From Colicola sp016286205 (GTDB taxonomy: Bacteria > Bacteroidota > Bacteroidia > Bacteroidales > Paludibacteraceae): a stretch of 64,000 nucleotides of DNA. Below are positions 17,067 to 26,015 of this stretch, in pieces. Where the stretch lies: contig JAEESF010000002.1 in NCBI GenBank assembly GCA_016286205.1, positions 1-64,000 on the forward strand, in the 5' to 3' direction. The notes beneath the pieces were generated by a model. It worked only from the letters and a program-made list of their open reading frames with translations. It was not told where the DNA came from and searched no databases. Position 1 is the first letter of the stretch. Each line of letters begins with the position of its first letter. The position numbers were made by a program, and so were the translations under genes.

Positions 17067-18257
17067 TTATTTTAATACGCCTAGTTTTTTGCCAATCTTG
17101 GTAAAGGCGGCTATGCCTCGGTCAAGTTGCTCTCGTGTATGCGCCGCAGAAACCTGTACGCGGATACGCGCTTGGCCTTTCGGTACCACAGGATAATAGA
17201 AACCTGTCACGTAGATTCCTTCTTCCTGAAGCGCAGCAGCAAACTCTTGCGAGAGACGTGCGTCGTAGAGCATGACTGCACAGATAGCGGACTGCGTCGG
17301 TTTGATATCGAAACCTGCGGCCTGCATGCGTTCGATGAAATAAGCGGTATTTTCGTGCAAGCGGTCCTGCAGTTCGTTGGAACGAGTAAGGATCTCAAAG
17401 GTCTTGATGCCAGCCGCAGCGATCATTGGCGGAATGGAATTCGAGAATAGGTACGGGCGACTGCGTTGGCGCAGAAGGTCGATAATCTCTTTGCGACCCG
17501 TAGTGAATCCACCGACAGAACCGCCAAAGGCTTTTCCTAGGGTGCCGGTAATAATCTCCACTTTGCCGCGGAGGTTATAGAGTTCGGTTACGCCATGACC
17601 TGTCTTGCCTACCACTCCGGCAGAATGGCTCTCATCCACCATGACGAGGGCATTGTATTTCTGGGCGAGTTCGTATATTTTATCGAGTGGGCACACATTT
17701 CCGTCCATGGAGAATACTCCATCGGTAGCAATGATGCGGAAACGCTGCGCCTGTGCCTCTTTGAGTTTTGCCTCGAGATCAGCCATGTCGCCATTGGCAT
17801 AACGATAACGAACGGCCTTGCACAGACGTACGCCATCGATGATCGAAGCATGGTTGAGCGCGTCGGAGATGATAGCATCTTCTTCGGTCAACAATGGTTC
17901 GAAGAGACCGCCATTCGCATCAAAACAAGCGGCATAGAGGATCGTATCTTCGGTTCCGAAGAAATCGGAGATAACGCGTTCCAACTCTTTGTGCGTATCC
18001 TGCGTGCCACAGATGAAACGTACGGAAGCCATGCCATAGCCGCGGGCATCCATGCGATCTTTGGCTGCCTGAATCAGTTCTTTGTTATCGGCGAGGCCAA
18101 GATAGTTGTTGGCGCAGAAGTTGATGACATCTTTGCCTCCCTCGACCTGAATAGCCGATGATTGCGGCGTAATGATGATACGCTCGTTCTTGTATAGTCC
18201 TGCCTCCTTGATCTCCGCCAAGGTAGATTGCAGGTGTTTTTGAAAATCGGTGTACAT
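17067..18257 (-). CDS. kbl: Glycine C-acetyltransferase (2-amino-3-ketobutyrate CoA ligase)
   Basis: PLP-dependent alpha-oxoamine synthase family enzyme cleaving 2-amino-3-ketobutyrate with CoA into glycine and acetyl-CoA. It has 396 residues, the usual length. Motifs: NFCANNYLGLA (46-57), VDESHSAGVVGKTG (207-220) with the PLP-binding Asp and His, and the Schiff-base lysine K242 in TGTLGKAFGGSVGG. It lies between gdhA and tdh in the same direction, with a palindromic repeat element in the 50-bp gap to gdhA. Confidence 0.97.
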   Translation of the reverse strand: MYTDFQKHLQSTLAEIKEAGLYKNERIIITPQSSAIQVEGGKDVINFCANNYLGLADNKELIQAAKDRMDARGYGMASVRFICGTQDTHKELERVISDFFGTEDTILYAACFDANGGLFEPLLTEEDAIISDALNHASIIDGVRLCKAVRYRYANGDMADLEAKLKEAQAQRFRIIATDGVFSMDGNVCPLDKIYELAQKYNALVMVDESHSAGVVGKTGHGVTELYNLRGKVEIITGTLGKAFGGSVGGFTTGRKEIIDLLRQRSRPYLFSNSIPPMIAAAGIKTFEILTRSNELQDRLHENTAYFIERMQAAGFDIKPTQSAICAVMLYDARLSQEFAAALQEEGIYVTGFYYPVVPKGQARIRVQVSAAHTREQLDRGIAAFTKIGKKLGVLK

Positions 18258-18261
18258 AATT

Positions 18262-18295
18262 AGCCTACCCCCACCCCTCCCTAAAAGGAGGGGAG
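18262..18295 (-). repeat. Palindromic element, copy C (intergenic, gdhA-kbl)
   Basis: AGCCTACCCCCACCCC then TCCCTAAAAGGAGGGGAG: the same GC-rich element as the in-frame copies A, B, D, E and F, here between two genes and in the same orientation. Confidence 0.8.
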
Positions 18296-18307
18296 AAGGA
18301 TTTTGTT

Positions 18308-19651
18308 TTAAATGATACCCTGTTCAAGCATGGCAGTTGCCACTTTCATGAATCCGGCGATGTTAGCACCTTTGACATAGTCGATATGTCCGTCTGCTTG
18401 GCGGCCGAACTTAACGCACTGCTCGTGGATAGACTGCATAATATGGTGGAGACGGTCGTCTACTTCTTCGGCTTTCCAGCTGAGGTGCTCAGCGTTTTGG
18501 GTCATCTCGAGGCCCGAGGTAGCTACGCCGCCTGCGTTGACTGCTTTGCCCGGAGCAAAGAGAACGCCGTTGGACTGGAAGAAATGGATAGCGCCCGGTT
18601 GGCAGCCCATGTTAGAAACCTCACAGCAGCACCAACAACCATTAGCCTTGAGTTGCTTAGCATCGTATTCGGAGAGCTCATTCTGGAATGCGCACGGAAG
18701 AGCGATATCGCACTTGACAGACCATGCTTTCTTATCAGCCGTGAATTGGCACTCCTTTGGGAACTTATCGGCCATATCTTGTACCTTGTTGCGGTTAGAA
18801 GCACGCATAACGAGCATATAGTCAATCATCTCTTTGGTAATGCCGTTAGGAATAGCTACTACGCCATCCGGACCAGAGATAGCCACTACTTTTGCTCCAA
18901 GTTCGATAGCCTTGGTAGCAGCGCCCCAAGCTACGTTACCGAAACCGGAGATAGCCACCGTCTTGCCCTTGATATCTTTGCCTGCCTCGTGGAGGAGGTG
19001 TTGCGTGAAATAGAGAGCGCCGAAGCCAGTTGCCTCAGGACGCAGAATAGAACCACCCCACGTCATGCCCTTGCCGGTAAGCACGCCCGTGTGATATTCG
19101 CGTGCGAGCTTCTGGTACATACCATTGAGGAAACCTATCTCGCGGCCGCCAACACCTACATCGCCTGCAGGAATATCCTGGTCAGGGCCAATGCAACGCC
19201 AGAGTTCCAACATAAAGGCCTGGCAGAAACGCATGATCTCTGCATCGGATTTGCCGACCGGGTCGAAATCAGAACCACCCTTAGCGCCACCCATCGGGAG
19301 CGTGGTGAGTGCATTCTTGAAAGTCTGCTCGAATCCGAGGAACTTAAGCATAGAAGGAGTAACCGCACGGTGGAAACGCAGACCGCCTTTGTACGGACCG
19401 ATAGCGCTATTGAATTGAACGCGATAGCCGAGGTTGGTTTGCACCTGTCCTTCATCGTCGATCCATGTAACACGGAAAGTGAAGATACGGTCGGGCTCGA
19501 CCATACGCTCGATAATACGAGCCTGTTCGAACTCAGGATGTTGGTTGTAAACCTCCTCGATAGATTCGAGAACCTCTTGTACGGCTTGCAGATACTCTGC
19601 TTCGCCCGGATGCTTAGCAGCAAGTTGCTGCATGATTGTTTGTGTGTTCAT
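18308..19651 (-). CDS. gdhA: NADP-type glutamate dehydrogenase
   Basis: Hexameric glutamate dehydrogenase interconverting 2-oxoglutarate plus ammonia and glutamate. The 447 residues match the E. coli GdhA length. Substrate-site lysines lie in GPYKGGLRFH (K88) and PMGGAKGGSDFDP (K124). A GFGNVAWG dinucleotide-binding motif follows near residue 240, and the C-terminal region has the expected NAGGVATSGLEMTQN. It is the first gene of a probable gdhA-kbl-tdh transcript for amino-acid nitrogen metabolism. Its promoter is at 19813-19844, and the leader of about 155 nt contains an 11-bp repeat array, a possible site of regulation. Confidence 0.98.
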   Translation of the reverse strand: MNTQTIMQQLAAKHPGEAEYLQAVQEVLESIEEVYNQHPEFEQARIIERMVEPDRIFTFRVTWIDDEGQVQTNLGYRVQFNSAIGPYKGGLRFHRAVTPSMLKFLGFEQTFKNALTTLPMGGAKGGSDFDPVGKSDAEIMRFCQAFMLELWRCIGPDQDIPAGDVGVGGREIGFLNGMYQKLAREYHTGVLTGKGMTWGGSILRPEATGFGALYFTQHLLHEAGKDIKGKTVAISGFGNVAWGAATKAIELGAKVVAISGPDGVVAIPNGITKEMIDYMLVMRASNRNKVQDMADKFPKECQFTADKKAWSVKCDIALPCAFQNELSEYDAKQLKANGCWCCCEVSNMGCQPGAIHFFQSNGVLFAPGKAVNAGGVATSGLEMTQNAEHLSWKAEEVDDRLHHIMQSIHEQCVKFGRQADGHIDYVKGANIAGFMKVATAMLEQGII

Positions 19652-19720
19652 TGTATGGATTAAATTGTGTTAATTGTGTTATATTATAAAATCTTAAAAA
19701 TCTTATACTTTTTTGTCAGG

Positions 19721-19763
19721 TGACTGTCTCGTGATCGTCTCGATAAAGTCTCGTCTTTTCTCG
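19721..19763. repeat. 11-bp direct-repeat array in the gdhA leader
   Basis: Four units ending TCTCG: TGACTGTCTCG, TGATCGTCTCG, ATAAAGTCTCG and TCTTTTCTCG (the last one base short). On the minus strand they read CGAGACNNTCA, the same unit as in arrays near 34.0, 34.3, 38.5 and 56.1 kb. Confidence 0.7.
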
Positions 19764-19812
19764 TGCGGTGGAGAAATCGGACAAAATCTTAACGAGAGTA
19801 CATTTTCGACTG

Positions 19813-19844
19813 CAAAATTACAAAAAAAAAATGACACACACAAG
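19813..19844 (-). promoter_or_regulatory. Housekeeping promoter of gdhA-kbl-tdh
   Basis: Minus strand: -33 CTTG (19844-19841), 20 nt, -7 TAATTTTG (19820-19813). Predicted start of transcription is near 19806. Confidence 0.8.
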
Positions 19845-19873
19845 AGTATGCCACTTTTTTTTGAAAATAATTC

Positions 19874-22348
19874 TTATTTTCCGGTCGAGACACCTCCGCC
19901 ACTACCGAGTCGGTTGAGTTCGTCCATATCACCCACCTTACGTTGCTTATGTTGCTGGTACTGACCGAACATCCATGTGAGCGAGAACATGACACGCTGA
20001 GAACGGACGGTATTTTTATACCAGCTGGCATAGCCAGGCTGCTGAGCCATATCGGTATTCTCGAAGTACATCGAACGCGCCAAATCCTGTACGTTAAGAT
20101 TGAAAATAAGGCCCTTCTGCATATACATCTTCCGGATACCAAAACCCAAATAATACGTGCTGCCCTGTCGATCATAACCAGTGGTCATAGGCGACGACCA
20201 GTTGCCATCCAAGGTCAAGGTCCAATCCTTAGGAAGATAGGAAGAAAGCGTAGCGTTGACAAAACCATAATGATTGCGGTTCTCGTAAACCGGTGTGCCA
20301 TCTGCCTGCTTATCGTACGAACGGTTGATGAAATGCAGCCAACCAGCATTGACCGTGAGAGCAAGCCATGCTCCCTGCATCGATTTGCTTCCATCCTCCA
20401 TTGTCATATACTTGGGCACGAGAGGCAGTTCGGTGAGCGAGAGATTAGCACCATGCGTGGTACAGGTACCGAAATTGCTCCATTGGATAGACCCCATACC
20501 GTTCGGCAAAACCGTTACTTTCTGCGAGAACATATCTTGTGTATGCGCAAAAATGAAAGTCATATTTAGGTATTGAGTCCAAGAGAAATTGATCTCGACA
20601 TCGTTGTTGAATTCCGGTGTCAGCTCGGTATTACCGGCCTGGTAACTATAGGCATCCACATAGGTTCGGAACGGGTTGAGCATATAATAACTAGGTCGCT
20701 TGATCCGCCGCGTATAACTAGCGCTGACCGATATCGGTTGCTGCAACTTGCCGAGCGGCGAAGAAGTATATCCGATATATGCTGTCGGGAACGGGTCGAA
20801 ATAGGACTTACGTGTGACCGAATCAGCAGTCAGCCAATCGCCGTGAGAGAAGGTATATTCGCCACGCAAGCCGAGTTTGACCGACCAGTGTTCGCCGAAC
20901 TGTTTGCCAACCGAGATATAGAGAGCAGCCACATGCTCGTCGTAGCGGAAAGCGCTGGTATCTGCAGGCAAGGCCACGCCGTTTGCCGTAGAATCGGTCT
21001 GCATTTGGTTGTTGGTACTAGACAGACCGTACTTAACGCCACACTCAATCATACCCGTTTGCCAGAACTTGGTCTGGAAATCCAACTTGGCGCTATAGAT
21101 ATCCACTATCTGACGACTGTTGATACCAAGTCCGAGCGAAGTATTGCCCAGATAGGGCTTGTCGTAACGCGTTTCCTGATAATTGATACCCGTATTGTTG
21201 TAACGGTTGTAATCGACATTGACGGTCAGTTCGCGTTCGAGTGCCTCATTGAACGTATGCGTATAGTTGAGGTTAGCCGTATGCTGCGGTGCCTTCAAAC
21301 GATTGCTCGAATTGGTCTCACTATTGATGGTGTCGGTCGGACTATAGGTATAGGCGTAGTTGCGACCGGGAATAATGCGCTGGGTGACGTCCATGTACGG
21401 CACCTGAAGAATGAAACCAAACGTGTTGGCTGAGTCGATATACCAGTCGTTGCCCACCTTGAGCATATAGTACTGAAAATCAATGCCATAACCAGAATTG
21501 GAATAGGTCTCCATGGTCGGCGTCTTACGATAAGTTTCAAAATCTACATCGTTCTGCGCAAAGACCTGGGTAAACTGGCCGAATGTATATGTTTTCTCTC
21601 CGCGATAATTGAGGTTGAGCGACAGATATTCGGTATTCAACCAGCGTTTGACATCACCAAAATACATTCCTCCATAGGCCGCAGAAAGCATGCCATTCAG
21701 ACCGCGCATCATATTGCGTTTGGTCTTGATATTGATGATTCCTCCCTGGCCACTAGCATCGTATTTGGCCGAAGGATTGGAGATGATCTCAATCTTCTCG
21801 ATGGTGTTGCCATCTGTTCCATCGAGCATAGCCTTGAGTTGCTGGCCCGAAAGGTATGAAGGTTTACCGTCAATCCAGATCTCGACAGACTTGCCATTGA
21901 CCGTGATATTGCCATCCTTATCGATGCGGACTCCAGGTGCACGACGCAAGATGTCGTTGCCGTTAGAACCAGCAGCCAAGGGCGACTGACTGACATTAAG
22001 GACCAGTTTGTCCATCTGGCGTTCGATGAGCGGTCGTTTGGCTTTCACCTCGACTTCTTCCAGTTTCTCCGCCTCTTCGCGCAGCACGAAATCAGGTCCT
22101 CCACAAACAGTCAGGAAACCGACATAGGATGCCTGGAGAATATAATTCTCAGCTGTCACATCAACAGCATAGTCGCCTTTCTCATCCGTGATGGTTCCAG
22201 TCAGCAGAGTAGAATCTTGCGCCAAGACCGAGATAGTGACAAACGGCATCTCCTGGCCACGACTGTCAAGGACCTTACCCTTAACCGTCTCGGCCGAAAC
22301 CGAGACGGCGGATAAACAAATTATAACAAACAGACTAATATTTTTCAT
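19874..22348 (-). CDS. TonB-dependent receptor-like outer-membrane protein (OMP_b-brl_3)
   Basis: An 824-residue outer-membrane beta-barrel protein. The signal peptide spans about 1-20. A carboxypeptidase-regulatory-like domain (about 21-95, GKVLDSRGQEMPFVTISVL) is followed by a plug domain (SVEIWIDGKPSYLSG, then IEIISNPSAKYDASGQGG near 190-210) and a barrel rich in aromatic-ended strands. The layout fits the OMP_b-brl_3/TonB-receptor family. I see no SusD partner, so the ligand is unknown. It is the last gene of the ECF-sigma cluster and starts 12 bp after the DUF6249 gene, so an ECF factor may control it. The ATG at 22348 is preferred over a GTG one codon upstream. Confidence 0.88.
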   Translation of the reverse strand: MKNISLFVIICLSAVSVSAETVKGKVLDSRGQEMPFVTISVLAQDSTLLTGTITDEKGDYAVDVTAENYILQASYVGFLTVCGGPDFVLREEAEKLEEVEVKAKRPLIERQMDKLVLNVSQSPLAAGSNGNDILRRAPGVRIDKDGNITVNGKSVEIWIDGKPSYLSGQQLKAMLDGTDGNTIEKIEIISNPSAKYDASGQGGIINIKTKRNMMRGLNGMLSAAYGGMYFGDVKRWLNTEYLSLNLNYRGEKTYTFGQFTQVFAQNDVDFETYRKTPTMETYSNSGYGIDFQYYMLKVGNDWYIDSANTFGFILQVPYMDVTQRIIPGRNYAYTYSPTDTINSETNSSNRLKAPQHTANLNYTHTFNEALERELTVNVDYNRYNNTGINYQETRYDKPYLGNTSLGLGINSRQIVDIYSAKLDFQTKFWQTGMIECGVKYGLSSTNNQMQTDSTANGVALPADTSAFRYDEHVAALYISVGKQFGEHWSVKLGLRGEYTFSHGDWLTADSVTRKSYFDPFPTAYIGYTSSPLGKLQQPISVSASYTRRIKRPSYYMLNPFRTYVDAYSYQAGNTELTPEFNNDVEINFSWTQYLNMTFIFAHTQDMFSQKVTVLPNGMGSIQWSNFGTCTTHGANLSLTELPLVPKYMTMEDGSKSMQGAWLALTVNAGWLHFINRSYDKQADGTPVYENRNHYGFVNATLSSYLPKDWTLTLDGNWSSPMTTGYDRQGSTYYLGFGIRKMYMQKGLIFNLNVQDLARSMYFENTDMAQQPGYASWYKNTVRSQRVMFSLTWMFGQYQQHKQRKVGDMDELNRLGSGGGVSTGK

Positions 22349-22360
22349 CACGAGTAAGGG

Positions 22361-22810
22361 TTATTTGTCCTCTTCCGACTTGGTTTGGTCAGCAGGCTTG
22401 TCGTTGCCGTACTTCTTGTACAAACGCATTTCTACCAAGAACGAGACTAGCAGACCAACGCCAATACCAAAAGCGAGGATGAGCCAGAAATAGATGTTGC
22501 TGACCTGTTGGCCACACTGCTCGAGAAGCCAGTTGATCAATGCACCTAGACCGAGGCCGAGCAAAACACATGCTCCGCGAAGGGTATCCAAGTTGATTCC
22601 ACCCAGTTTACGCGGTTGTTTTTTAGGTTCGTCCACCAGGACTTTGGCCGTTTCAGCATCCGTATGATTTTCGATGATCATCTGGCGCAATTCACGCTGC
22701 TGTTTCTGCTTGTGCATTTTAGCAACAATAGCCATCACTACACCGATAACCGGTAAACCAAAGATGAGCACAACGGCTACCAAACCTACTAATGATTCGA
22801 AGAATTCCAT
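22361..22810 (-). CDS. Membrane protein of the DUF6249 type
   Basis: A 149-residue protein with an N-terminal transmembrane segment (about 7-29), a charged cytoplasmic stretch with KMHKQKQQRELRQMI, and two further hydrophobic segments (about 80-98 and 104-126), ending in an acidic tail. This arrangement fits the DUF6249 family, often found beside ECF sigma factors in Bacteroidetes. Function is unknown. It has its own ECF-type promoter at 22839-22869 that resembles the one before the sigma gene at 23173. Confidence 0.75.
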   Translation of the reverse strand: MEFFESLVGLVAVVLIFGLPVIGVVMAIVAKMHKQKQQRELRQMIIENHTDAETAKVLVDEPKKQPRKLGGINLDTLRGACVLLGLGLGALINWLLEQCGQQVSNIYFWLILAFGIGVGLLVSFLVEMRLYKKYGNDKPADQTKSEEDK

Positions 22811-22838
22811 AATTGTATTGTTTTAATTGTTTTCTACT

Positions 22839-22869
22839 TATATGATACGCAAAACCCCAAAAGGTTACA
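22839..22869 (-). promoter_or_regulatory. ECF-type promoter before the DUF6249/receptor genes
   Basis: Minus strand GTAACC (22868-22863), 13 nt, CGTATC (22849-22844) followed by ATATAAGTA. The same GTAACCTTTT...CGTATCATATA pattern with identical spacing precedes the sigma gene at 23703, suggesting control by one of the ECF factors encoded here. Confidence 0.6.
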
Positions 22870-23176
22870 TATTAGATGGCGAAAAATCGTGCAAGGACTT
22901 GCCAAAGAATACCACCATGGTTCCCACAGGCAATGCATAGCAAATGATGGTCTGCCACAACTGCATATCAGGCATGTGTGTATATAGCGCGTAGATATAT
23001 AGGACAGTCAAAATAGGCAAGCCGAAACATGCAGCTACCAGGCGCGTCCATCGGCGAACCGCTTTCTTTCGCATATCGCGGCGCACCGTCTGCATAACCT
23101 GGGCATTGATCTGCTCAACAGTTTTTTTGCGTTGAGCTGACTGGTCAAATAGTATGTCTAGTTCTTTATCGTTCAT
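22865..23176 (-). CDS. Small membrane protein, putative ECF sigma partner
   Basis: A 103-residue protein: a soluble, basic N-terminal helix region (about 1-43) followed by two transmembrane segments (about 45-66 and 75-93). Its ATG overlaps the TGA of the sigma gene (ATGA), so the two are translationally coupled. That position and topology suggest an anti-sigma factor, but no zinc-finger anti-sigma motif is visible. The function is inference. Confidence 0.7.
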   Translation of the reverse strand: MNDKELDILFDQSAQRKKTVEQINAQVMQTVRRDMRKKAVRRWTRLVAACFGLPILTVLYIYALYTHMPDMQLWQTIICYALPVGTMVVFFGKSLHDFSPSNM

Positions 23177-23703
23177 GATTGCATCATTTTTTTGAGTTTT
23201 TCACGTATGCGGAACAGCCGCACCTTCATATTGTTTTCTGTTTGCCCTACTCTATTGGCTATTGTTTGCAGCGGAAGGCCTTCGTAATAATGCCACCGGA
23301 CTATTTGTCGATCTTGTTCGGGCAATTGACTGACTGCTTTTTCCAAACTCTGCAGTTGTTGTTCGCGTTCCTCGTCATAGCCCTCGTCATGGGTATCGAC
23401 ATTTTCGTCCAGCGGGACTTCTCCTCGTCGCTTCTGCTTCTCCAAAAAGCGAAGTGCCAAATGGTTAGCGATGATGGTCACCCATGCTCCGAAACTACCG
23501 CCCCGCCAGCTATCGAGTTGTTTGTAAGCCTGGATAAATGCTGTCTGAGTGATTTCGGCCGCGTCATCTTCGTCATGCAACAATCGAAGTACAGTACCAT
23601 AGACCTGCGACGTGTAGCGTTGCATCAACTCTCCAAATGCACGAGAATCGTTCTCGTCCAGTACTCGGCGAATCAGCTCAATGTCGGTTGACAGGTCCTT
23701 CAT
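23173..23703 (-). CDS. ECF RNA polymerase sigma factor
   Basis: A 176-residue group-4 sigma-70 factor. Region 2 spans about 20-90 (FGELMQRYTSQVYGTVLRLLHDEDDAAEITQ, then FIQAYKQLDSWRGGSFGAWV). Region 4 spans about 118-172 (LPEQDRQIVRWHYYEGLPLQTIANRVG then NNMKVRLFRIREKL) with the helix-turn-helix. It is coupled by an ATGA overlap to a small membrane protein. Its promoter has an ECF-type motif also found before the DUF6249/receptor genes, which suggests autoregulation. Confidence 0.93.
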   Translation of the reverse strand: MKDLSTDIELIRRVLDENDSRAFGELMQRYTSQVYGTVLRLLHDEDDAAEITQTAFIQAYKQLDSWRGGSFGAWVTIIANHLALRFLEKQKRRGEVPLDENVDTHDEGYDEEREQQLQSLEKAVSQLPEQDRQIVRWHYYEGLPLQTIANRVGQTENNMKVRLFRIREKLKKMMQS

Positions 23704-23708
23704 CTACC

Positions 23709-23739
23709 TATATGATACACAAAAAAGGAAAAGGTTACA
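23709..23739 (-). promoter_or_regulatory. ECF-type promoter before the sigma gene
   Basis: Minus strand GTAACC (23738-23733), 13 nt, TGTATC (23719-23714) followed by ATATAGGTA. It matches the promoter at 22839-22869 in sequence and spacing. A diverged relative (GTAGTT...CGTCTAATAGGTA) lies at 24863-24897 before the other sigma gene. Confidence 0.6.
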
Positions 23740-23754
23740 AGACCCAGCGATTTT

Positions 23755-24348
23755 TTATTCCTCCACCTGACGAATGATATCATCGCAAAGGTTGAGCACA
23801 CGGAGGTGCATGGAATAACCGATGGCAAAGCCTATCGCGCTGGAAACCAGCAGAACCGACATAAGCACGAGGCGAGAGGCTAAAGGCGAGAGGCTAAAGA
23901 CAGTATGGCCGAACAAGATTTCCAAGGCGAAGCCTAGAATCATCAGGATACTCAGTGCGATGCCCTTCCACAGCCAATGGATATAATCCTGTTTGAGCCG
24001 TTTAGCGGCATGAGCCACCGTGCGCAAATCGTCGGTCAATACGCGGCTGACAGCCATACGACGGTGGATGCGGTAGGTCTCAATCATGCAGTAGATCATA
24101 ATCAGTACGACACCGCCGATAAGCCACCATGAGAAGCCGCACTGATGGAATGCCCAAACGCCAAAAGTCAGTACATACAGTGCACACGCAGCGGAAATCC
24201 AGGCTCTGCGATGAATGCGGTTTACCTTGCTACGCATAGCATCGCGCAGCAAGCGGTCGTTAACTATCTGTTCGTGGCGAAGCGTCTCTTTGAGTAGAGT
24301 CATTTGCTCGCGCATTTCTTGCAATTCGTTCGTTTCCATAAGTCTCAT
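23755..24348 (-). CDS. Membrane protein coupled to second ECF sigma factor
   Basis: A 197-residue protein: N-terminal coiled-coil-like helix (about 5-45), then four hydrophobic segments (about 50-66, 74-90, 128-148 and 158-182). The ATG overlaps the preceding sigma TGA, so it is probably that factor's membrane-bound regulator (inference). Between the last two segments lies LSPLASRL, encoded by a repeated GGCGAGAGGCTAAA DNA tract; a related LSRLSPLASLF is found inside the methyltransferase at 50318-51499, so this stretch looks like an acquired in-frame repeat. An alternative ATG lies three codons in. Confidence 0.75.
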   Translation of the reverse strand: MRLMETNELQEMREQMTLLKETLRHEQIVNDRLLRDAMRSKVNRIHRRAWISAACALYVLTFGVWAFHQCGFSWWLIGGVVLIMIYCMIETYRIHRRMAVSRVLTDDLRTVAHAAKRLKQDYIHWLWKGIALSILMILGFALEILFGHTVFSLSPLASRLVLMSVLLVSSAIGFAIGYSMHLRVLNLCDDIIRQVEE

Positions 24349-24848
24349 TTGCTTTGTTTCAGTTGTTCCTTAATACGCACCAATTTGACGGAGAGATTTT
24401 TCACAGATATGCCGACAATGGCAGCAATTTCCTCATAACTGAGGTCTTCGAGCCACAAAAGGATGATAGCCCGGTCGATGACATCGAGTTGCTGGATTCG
24501 GTCGTGGAGTTGACGAATCTGAGCCGCAGAATGCGAATTGTCGCGATAGAGGTTCTGCTGCATGGATAATTCTGCGTGCCGGATAGCAGCCTTCTTCTTA
24601 CGATCTGCCGATAAGCACGTATTGAGTGCCACACGGTAGATCCAAGTCTCCGGTTTAGCTTCCTGGCGGAAGGCCTCGAAGCCCTGCCATAGGTTGACGA
24701 GCGTGTCCTGGAAGAGATCTGCCACTTCGTCCTCATCCTGCGAAAACATATAGCAGACCGTGTAGATAGTCTGTTTGTGTTCTCGCACGAGGGTGGCAAA
24801 ATCCTGCTCACGACTCTGCGTCGATTTTTGTGAAAAATCTGTCTTCAT
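24345..24848 (-). CDS. ECF RNA polymerase sigma factor (second)
   Basis: A 167-residue ECF sigma factor. Region 2 includes YTVCYMFSQDEDEVADLFQD and LVNLWQGFEAFRQEAKPETWIYRVALNTC (about 30-82). Region 4 includes VIDRAIILLWLEDLSYEEIA and VGISVKNLSVKLVRIKEQL (about 118-165). It heads the six-gene cluster and overlaps its membrane partner by ATGA. It is divergent from the acyltransferase gene at 24975. A weak ECF-like motif precedes it. Confidence 0.93.
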   Translation of the reverse strand: MKTDFSQKSTQSREQDFATLVREHKQTIYTVCYMFSQDEDEVADLFQDTLVNLWQGFEAFRQEAKPETWIYRVALNTCLSADRKKKAAIRHAELSMQQNLYRDNSHSAAQIRQLHDRIQQLDVIDRAIILLWLEDLSYEEIAAIVGISVKNLSVKLVRIKEQLKQSK

Positions 24849-24915
24849 TCGGTGTTGTTTTTACCTATTAGACGCAAATGACCTACTAAAAACTACAGAA
24901 AAAAAATGAAAAAAA

Positions 24916-24947
24916 TTTGCGTATATAGCAGAAAAGTAGTATTTTTG
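24916..24947 (+). promoter_or_regulatory. Housekeeping promoter of the acyltransferase gene
   Basis: -33 TTTG (24916-24919), 20 nt, -7 TATTTTTG (24940-24947). It lies inside the longest reading frame and so excludes the 24906 start. Confidence 0.85.
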
Positions 24948-24974
24948 CAAAAGAAAAGGGAGAAGAAAAGCCAG

Positions 24975-26015
24975 ATGAATAACCATGTGACGATAGTGAA
25001 AGCGATAGGCATCATGCTGATGGTGCTAGGTCACACGTTGGTACCAGACACCGTGGTATGGAAAGTGATCTACACGTTTCATATGCCATTGTTCTTTATT
25101 ATGAGCGGTTATTGCTTCAAAGAGGCGTATCTAGACGACGGTGTCCGTTTCGTTTGGCGTAAGGTACGCGGTCTCTATCTGCCATTGGTGGCATACAGTT
25201 TGCTTTTCCTATCGCTGCACAACCTCTTTTGCCGTTGGCATCTGTACTCTCCGGACGAGATCTACAGTTGGAACGATTTTCGGTTGGGACTGATCGGCAT
25301 CACCACCAAGATGAATCATTCAGCGGGTCCGCTGCTAGGCACTTTTTGGTTTCTAAAGGACCTCTTCTTCGGCAATATCGTTTTTTACTGCATGCTGCGC
25401 CTTAGCCGCGGTAAAGGTTGGTTGGCGTTTGCATGTCTGTTTGCGTTGGCCGAACTATTCTGCATACTGGGACTACAAGTACCATGGTTCGGCTTTGATT
25501 CCAGAAGTATATATGCCAGTGTGCTGATTTGTGCAGGCTACCTGATTCGCGTTCACTCATTTCGTCCGGACCGTTGGTGGAAGATCGGCATTGGAGTGGC
25601 GTTGATAGCGCTAGAAGTGATCCTGGTAGACCAAATAGGCTTCAACTACGATCTAACGCCATGGTCCATGTTGACCTATCTGTTGCCTGCGATAGCCGGT
25701 ACACTAATAGTGTATGAGGCGGCCGTGTGGTTGAATAATCGCTATGAGAGCCGTTTGCTGCTTTTCGTAGGCAGTCACACGCTAGCGGTTATGGCGCTAC
25801 ATTTTCTTGCATTCAAGACCGTCTCACTCTTGATTATTGCCATTTACGACTTGCCGATAGATCGTCTATCGGATTTTCCTGTCCTACTGAGTTACGCGCA
25901 GCAAGGCTGGTGGGTGGCGTATACCGCTATTGGCCTAGTTTTACCTCTCGGCATAGCATGGCTATGGACGATAGGAAAAGATTATGCTCAGAAGCGGCGT
26001 GTATGTCGGCAATAG
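24975..26015 (+). CDS. Acyltransferase family 3 membrane protein
   Basis: A multi-pass membrane O-acyltransferase (Acyl_transf_3-like). The start at 24975 (MNNHVTIVKAIGIMLMVLGH) is set by the promoter and gives 346 residues. The family's N-terminal motif with a histidine (LGHT, about 18-21) and FHMPLFFIMSGYCF (about 36-49) is clear, with about ten hydrophobic segments following. Such proteins acylate sugars or other small or surface molecules; the substrate is not shown. It overlaps tail-to-tail by 28 bp with the methyltransferase gene on the other strand. Confidence 0.87.
   Translation: MNNHVTIVKAIGIMLMVLGHTLVPDTVVWKVIYTFHMPLFFIMSGYCFKEAYLDDGVRFVWRKVRGLYLPLVAYSLLFLSLHNLFCRWHLYSPDEIYSWNDFRLGLIGITTKMNHSAGPLLGTFWFLKDLFFGNIVFYCMLRLSRGKGWLAFACLFALAELFCILGLQVPWFGFDSRSIYASVLICAGYLIRVHSFRPDRWWKIGIGVALIALEVILVDQIGFNYDLTPWSMLTYLLPAIAGTLIVYEAAVWLNNRYESRLLLFVGSHTLAVMALHFLAFKTVSLLIIAIYDLPIDRLSDFPVLLSYAQQGWWVAYTAIGLVLPLGIAWLWTIGKDYAQKRRVCRQ

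Noticed and set aside
18386..19663. 425-codon plus-strand frame opposite gdhA
   Set aside because: Shadow of gdhA, which is unambiguous.
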